A stretch of DNA of 58,288 nt from the NCBI GenBank assembly GCA_029866155.1, contig JARWZW010000055.1:1-58288 (forward strand), read 5' to 3'. A program made the translations under genes and the position numbers. Shown here one piece after another: positions 54,147 to 58,288 of this stretch. The notes beneath the pieces are model-generated. The model was not told where the DNA came from, searched no databases, and saw only the letters and a list, made by a program, of their open reading frames with translations. Within the stretch, counting starts at the first letter, position 1. Each line of letters begins with the position of its first letter. This DNA comes from Caulobacter sp. (GTDB lineage: Bacteria; Pseudomonadota; Alphaproteobacteria; Caulobacterales; Caulobacteraceae).

Positions 54147-55295
54147 CTAATCGACTACTTTGTTGGAACAATGGCCAAAGTGGTCATAAGTTACGCCTGC
54201 GAATTGTATTTTATTTGCTGCCGGCAATATTTTCTGAATTCTCCCAGAAAGATATCCATAATAGAGAAGCCTGATCGGAATATTGTCTATATCGAGACCT
54301 TTTGGAAAGTACCCTGGGGTTGATCCGCAAGGTTCTTGCCTTGTATTTCCTGTTGTATCTACAGTACCATCCGGCCGAACCCGAGACAAAAACCAATCGG
54401 CGGCTGACTTGTTGCTCAAGGCGACACGATTGCGCCATTCACCAGCGGGCAACGTCGCGTTGTAAGCGGTGGTTAGCTCCAATGTGTTCATCTGGTAGGA
54501 CGTATCAAATCCTCCGCGCTCCAAGAACGCACCATCTTCAAATTGTTTATCGATTATTGATTGTATCTGTTGCTGCGCCAAGGTTCTGAGCGACTCATCA
54601 TCTGCTAATAAACCGACCTGATGAATTGCCACTGCAACGAATGCCAGTTGGCTAGAGTTGCCGACAACTTTGAAGAATTTTGCGGCATCGCCCGAATCAA
54701 CAATTTCGTTTACGGCCAAGTACAATTTAGGCACCAACGCCTCCGCTCGATCCTTCATTTCCTGAGGAACGTCCGCTTGACGGATAGCCAAAACAGCATG
54801 AGCGGCACTGTCGAGGAATATTGATTTCGGATGAAGCGCACGACCGATCACGGTGTCTGTTTCGCGTTGATCAGGAAAAGATCCGTCCTCGCCGAGTACA
54901 GAAGGTTGCAGACCCCACTCCAAGGCCATGAGCCCTCTATGTATCCAATCCATGTTATTGGAAGCTATTCCAGCCCTGATAACCTGATAACCAACCTTCT
55001 GAGTTTCAATGTAAAGGTCTGACGTTCCATTCTCATATGCTCGATTTGATTTTGTCACCCCGTTCGGGCCTATTCTATTAACACGCTCCTGGCCAACGTA
55101 TGACACAAGGTAAGACACTGAATCTTGGCTAAGAACATATGCATCAAAACTGTTTCCAGTGTAGGGCTTCTTTCCTTGAGTTGCCCCTAGGGTGGAAGCC
55201 TGTATAGCCTCAAGCTCACCAGATGGAAAATTTCCAGCGACCGCTGCCGTAGGCAATGACATCGAAACAGCGAGCAATAAAATCAAAAATCTCAT
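54147..55295 (-). CDS. Exported protein of foreign composition, possible alpha/alpha-toroid fold
   Basis: The product is 382 residues with a clean signal peptide (MRFLILLLAVSMSLPTAAVAG) and AAGG eight bases before the ATG. The body is mostly helical with repeated pairs, including WIHRGLMALEWGLQ, DSAAHAVLAIRQ and ADWFLSRVRPDGTVDTTG, a pattern seen in alpha/alpha-barrel polysaccharide lyases and glycosidases. No family is certain. The gene is AT-rich (22 G or C in the 60 bases from 54181) in a GC-rich region and lies 120 bases from the IS630 end, so recent acquisition is likely. Confidence 0.75.
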   Translation of the reverse strand: MRFLILLLAVSMSLPTAAVAGNFPSGELEAIQASTLGATQGKKPYTGNSFDAYVLSQDSVSYLVSYVGQERVNRIGPNGVTKSNRAYENGTSDLYIETQKVGYQVIRAGIASNNMDWIHRGLMALEWGLQPSVLGEDGSFPDQRETDTVIGRALHPKSIFLDSAAHAVLAIRQADVPQEMKDRAEALVPKLYLAVNEIVDSGDAAKFFKVVGNSSQLAFVAVAIHQVGLLADDESLRTLAQQQIQSIIDKQFEDGAFLERGGFDTSYQMNTLELTTAYNATLPAGEWRNRVALSNKSAADWFLSRVRPDGTVDTTGNTRQEPCGSTPGYFPKGLDIDNIPIRLLYYGYLSGRIQKILPAANKIQFAGVTYDHFGHCSNKVVD

Positions 55296-55573
55296 GCTGG
55301 AGACCTTAAAAATTTCGATTTCGGGGACATTCCTTGGGGGCTCTCACGTCGAGGACCACCAACCCTTGAGCCCACCTATATCTTATCACCAGCCAAAACC
55401 ATTGCGTCAAATGACAATTGCAAGTTTTGAATGTTGGGCATCGGCAATGCAATAACCTAGCCTTCACCTGCTAAAATGCGGGTTGGAAATAGTGCGCATA
55501 CGGCGGCAGGATTGGCTGACCCTGCGGCGCCTGAATTAGGCTGGGTCTTCAAAATCCTCCAGGAGAGCCCGTC
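55296..55573. other. Intergenic region between divergent genes
   Basis: About 278 bases between the AT-rich exported protein gene and the aldehyde dehydrogenase gene. Composition changes from AT-rich to GC-rich near 55460, which probably marks the edge of the acquired segment. No terminator or RNA gene was recognised. The dehydrogenase ribosome binding site AGGAG is at 55561-55565. Confidence 0.45.
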
Positions 55574-56998
55574 ATGACCCAGGCCCACGACTACACCATG
55601 ACCATCGGCGGCAAGGCGGTCGCCGGCGCCGCGTCCTTTGCGGTGCTGAATCCCGCCAATGAGCAGGTTATCGGCCATGCGCCGGACGCCAGCCCGGCCC
55701 AGCTGGACGCCGCCGTGGCCGCGGCGCGCGCCGCTTTCCCCGCCTGGAGCGCCACCCCCATCGACCAGCGCCGCCAAGCCCTGCTGGGCATCGCCGGCGT
55801 CCTGGCCGGCAATGTCGAGGAGCTCAAGCGCCTCCTGACCTCGGAACAAGGCAAGCCCCACGCCGACGCCATGGGCGACATTCTGGGCGGCGCCTTCTGG
55901 TGCCAGGCCACTTCAACGCTGGAACTGCCGGTAACGGTGACCGAGGACACCGCCGAAAGGCGCGGCGAGACCCGCCATGTGCCTATCGGTGTTGTGGGCG
56001 CCATCGCACCCTGGAACTTCCCCATCATCCTGGCGATGTTCAAGGTGGCCCCGGCCCTGCTGGCCGGCAACACCGTGGTGCTGAAGCCTTCGCCCTTCAC
56101 CCCCTTGACCACGCTACGCCTCGGCGAACTCCTGCGCGGCGTGCTGCCCGATGGCGTGCTGAACATCGTCACCGGCGGAGATGACCTAGGCCCCTGGATG
56201 ACCAGCCATCCCGGCATCGACAAGGTCAGCTTCACCGGCTCGACCCAGACGGGGCGCAAGGTGATGGCCAGCGCCGCCTCGACCCTAAAGCGGGTCACCC
56301 TCGAACTGGGCGGCAATGACGCCGCCATCGTCATGCCCGACGTAGATGTGGCCCAGGTGGCCGAGCAGCTGTTCTGGGCGGCTTTCCGCAATACCGGACA
56401 GATCTGCATCGCCACCAAGCGGATGTATGTCCACAAGGATATCTATGAGCCGCTCAAGGACGCCATCGTCGCCTATGCCGCGACGGTCAAGATGGGCGAC
56501 GGCGCCGAACAGGGCACCCAGCTTGGACCGATCCAGAACAAGCTTCAGTACCAGCGGGTTCTGGACCTGATCGAGGACGCGAAAGCCAAGGGCTACAAGT
56601 TCCTGATCGGCGGCGAAAAGAGCGAGGCGCCCGGCTATTTCGTGCCGGTGACCATCATCGACAATCCTCCGGAGAACAGCCGCATCGTCCAGGAAGAGCA
56701 GTTTGGCCCGGTTCTGCCGCTGCTGAAGTTCGACGACCTGGACGAGGTCATCGGCAAGGCCAACGCCACAGAATACGGCCTGGGCGGTTCGGTCTGGTCG
56801 GCGGACGAGGACCGTGCGCTGGAGATCGCCGCCCGTCTGGCCACCGGCACGGTGTGGATCAACGAGAGCCAGCACCTATCGCCCCTGGCGGCCTTCGGCG
56901 GCCACAAGCAGTCTGGCGTCGGTGTCGAGGGGGCCCTGGAAGGCCTGCTGGAATACACCAACGCCCAGACCATCTTCGTGAAGAAGAAAGCCGCCTAG
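55574..56998 (+). CDS. NAD(P)-dependent aldehyde dehydrogenase
   Basis: The product is 474 residues, the normal family length. It has WNFPI, the general-base Glu in VTLELGGNDAAIV (about residue 240) and the nucleophile Cys in NTGQICIATKRMYV (about 275), plus FGGHKQSGVGVEG near the end. It oxidises an aldehyde to the acid; the substrate cannot be told. Start ATG follows AGGAG. Its TAG overlaps the stop of the convergent LOG gene within the palindrome CTAG. Confidence 0.95.
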   Translation: MTQAHDYTMTIGGKAVAGAASFAVLNPANEQVIGHAPDASPAQLDAAVAAARAAFPAWSATPIDQRRQALLGIAGVLAGNVEELKRLLTSEQGKPHADAMGDILGGAFWCQATSTLELPVTVTEDTAERRGETRHVPIGVVGAIAPWNFPIILAMFKVAPALLAGNTVVLKPSPFTPLTTLRLGELLRGVLPDGVLNIVTGGDDLGPWMTSHPGIDKVSFTGSTQTGRKVMASAASTLKRVTLELGGNDAAIVMPDVDVAQVAEQLFWAAFRNTGQICIATKRMYVHKDIYEPLKDAIVAYAATVKMGDGAEQGTQLGPIQNKLQYQRVLDLIEDAKAKGYKFLIGGEKSEAPGYFVPVTIIDNPPENSRIVQEEQFGPVLPLLKFDDLDEVIGKANATEYGLGGSVWSADEDRALEIAARLATGTVWINESQHLSPLAAFGGHKQSGVGVEGALEGLLEYTNAQTIFVKKKAA

Positions 56999-57783
56999 GT
57001 CGCTTTTCCCGATCCTGACCCTTCAATGGACTGGCGGGGGCGAAGACCCCCCGCCAGCAGCCGCCCCCAGATTTCTTCGGCGGTTTCTGCAAACTGGAAC
57101 AGCGCCAGATCTTCGGCTGCCACCAGCCCCTGGTCAGCCAGGGCCTGAAAATTGATCACGCCGGTCCAGAAGGCCCGGTCGAAAAGCACGACAGGAATCG
57201 GCGGCGACTTCTGGGTCTGGCGCAGGGTCAGGATCTCGAACAGTTCGTCAAAGGTGCCAAAGCCTCCCGGGAACACCACCAGCGCGTTGGCGCGCATGGC
57301 CAAGTGCATCTTTCGCATGGCGAAATAGTGGAAGCGAAAGGTAAGGTCCGGGGTGGTCCAGCCATTGGGCTGTTGCTCTTGAGGCAGGGTGATGTTGAAG
57401 CCGATGGACGGGGCGCCGCTCTCCATCGCGCCACGGTTTGCGGCCTCCATGATCCCCGGCCCGCCGCCAGTGGCGATGACATTGTCCAGAGGACTGGCGT
57501 CCGCCAGCAGGGCCCCGCCCCTCTGCGAGGCCAGACGGCCAAAGGCTCTCGCCTGTTCATACCAGTATCCCTTGCGCCCTTCGGCGCCCTTGGCGATCCG
57601 GGCGCTGCCAAACACCACAATCGTCGAGCGTATCCCGCGGGTCCTCAGAGCCTCCTCGGCCTTGGCGTATTCGAGCTGGAACCGCACCCCGCGCATGGAA
57701 TCGCCGAGCAGGAAATCGGCGTCCAGGGCGGCGAGCCGATAGGAGGGCGAGTCCGTCTGGGGGCTGTTCCCGGAGCCCGACAT
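56995..57783 (-). CDS. LOG-family (TIGR00730-like) protein
   Basis: I start at the ATG at 57783, one base after the stop of the upstream gene (262 residues). It contains VVFGSARI, ATGGGPGIMEAANRGA and the family motif FPGGFGTFDELFE. LOG proteins cleave nucleoside monophosphates to base and ribose-5-phosphate (cytokinin-activating activity in plants); in bacteria the role is often unknown. Insertion of the segment FHYFAMRKMHLAMRANALVV is typical of the long subfamily. Confidence 0.92.
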   Translation of the reverse strand: MSGSGNSPQTDSPSYRLAALDADFLLGDSMRGVRFQLEYAKAEEALRTRGIRSTIVVFGSARIAKGAEGRKGYWYEQARAFGRLASQRGGALLADASPLDNVIATGGGPGIMEAANRGAMESGAPSIGFNITLPQEQQPNGWTTPDLTFRFHYFAMRKMHLAMRANALVVFPGGFGTFDELFEILTLRQTQKSPPIPVVLFDRAFWTGVINFQALADQGLVAAEDLALFQFAETAEEIWGRLLAGGLRPRQSIEGSGSGKAT

Positions 57784-57784
57784 G

Positions 57785-58288
57785 TCAGCGCCGCTCCAGA
57801 GCATGGCCCAGGAAGCGCTCGAAGGCAGCCCAGTCCTCTGTCCTCACCCCATGGCCGCCACCGCGGCTGTAGAAGGACAGGTCTGCGGCCGGATCAAATT
57901 GCTCCATGTCCTTTGCAGTGAGACCGGGCGAGCCGAGCAGCCGATAAACAGGGGTGGCTGCTTCCGCCGCGCGAAAGGCCCCGGCCGGGTCTGACCAGGC
58001 GTCCGCCATGCCGTTGCCCAGCAGGACCGGGCGGGGAGCGATCAGGGCGAGCAACTGATGCTGGTCCAGATCGGGAGAGGGGACGATTGCCTGTTTCGCA
58101 AAGGCAGCGCCGAACCAGTAGCCATAGGCGTCGGTGATCTGTTTGACGCTCTCGCCGGCCGGGCTGTGGGTCAGGCTGGCGCCGCCCCGTCCGGACTGAT
58201 GGCTGATCACGGCGGCGAAACGCGGATCAAATGCGGCCGCCAGCAGCGCCGCCTTGCCATGCCGCGAATGGCCCCAGATGGCCACGCG
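57785..58288 (-). CDS. Alpha/beta-hydrolase resembling CE15 glucuronoyl esterase, C-terminal part; runs off right edge
   Basis: About 167 residues are in the window; the first codon of the visible frame is not a real start. The nucleophile elbow is WGHSRHGKAALLAAAFDPRF, with Ser in G-x-S-R-x-G-K as in CE15 enzymes. DQHQLLALIAPRPVLLGNG and the terminal GGGHGVRTEDWAAF with the catalytic His agree with that family. CE15 enzymes cleave esters of glucuronic acid in plant cell walls; bacterial relatives vary. It is directly followed by the LOG gene, so the two are probably co-transcribed. Confidence 0.8.
   Translation of the reverse strand, partial: RVAIWGHSRHGKAALLAAAFDPRFAAVISHQSGRGGASLTHSPAGESVKQITDAYGYWFGAAFAKQAIVPSPDLDQHQLLALIAPRPVLLGNGMADAWSDPAGAFRAAEAATPVYRLLGSPGLTAKDMEQFDPAADLSFYSRGGGHGVRTEDWAAFERFLGHALERR

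Overview
The window is GC-rich chromosomal DNA from an alphaproteobacterium, most likely a member of the Caulobacteraceae (inferred from gene style, codon use and neighbourhood; the genus cannot be fixed from the sequence). About 45 genes are visible. No tRNA, rRNA or CRISPR array was seen.

Bases 1-4230: the start of an RTX (calcium-binding repeat) protein that runs off the left edge. Upstream of it, on the same strand, lies an unusual regulator joining two LuxR-like HTH regions to an alpha/beta-hydrolase fold that has lost its catalytic Ser and His. A divergent tail-anchored TPR protein follows.

Bases 4234-39576: a surface-polysaccharide locus. It holds a left block of glycosyltransferases (GT8, a GT-B protein, GSCFA-TPR, GT4-like) and a sulfate-activation block (TSUP permease, cysD, cysNC). 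Next come a complete dTDP-L-rhamnose operon (rmlB-C-D-A) with a WsaF-like probable rhamnosyltransferase, several very large multidomain glycosyltransferases, and an ABC-dependent capsule export set (kpsM, kpsT, kpsE-like, kpsD-like, kpsC, kpsS) with two more glycosyltransferases inserted. Many junctions are ATGA/GTGA/TTGA overlaps, so translation is probably coupled. A small beta-rich module with a GWA core occurs four times in three of these proteins. kpsM, kpsT and the first half of kpsE have much lower GC than everything around them, suggesting allelic replacement of the exporter.

Bases 39607-49031: seven consecutive minus-strand genes for extracytoplasmic proteins. They are a CHASE2 membrane sensor, a FecR-like exported protein, a CHAT protease (split by a one-base frame change at a six-base homopolymer), a small exported two-Cys protein, a metacaspase-like protease, a true trypsin-type zymogen and a Tat-exported tandem caspase whose second domain has lost its His. 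This array looks like an exported protease cascade and is the best candidate here for an undescribed system.

Bases 49090-58288: queC, a DUF2157/GDYXXLXY membrane pair, an AAC(3)-I-like acetyltransferase, a second GNAT protein, an IS630-family element with clear ends and TA target duplication, and an AT-rich exported protein gene of foreign composition. An aldehyde dehydrogenase, a LOG-family protein and the C-terminal part of a CE15-like esterase running off the right edge complete the window.
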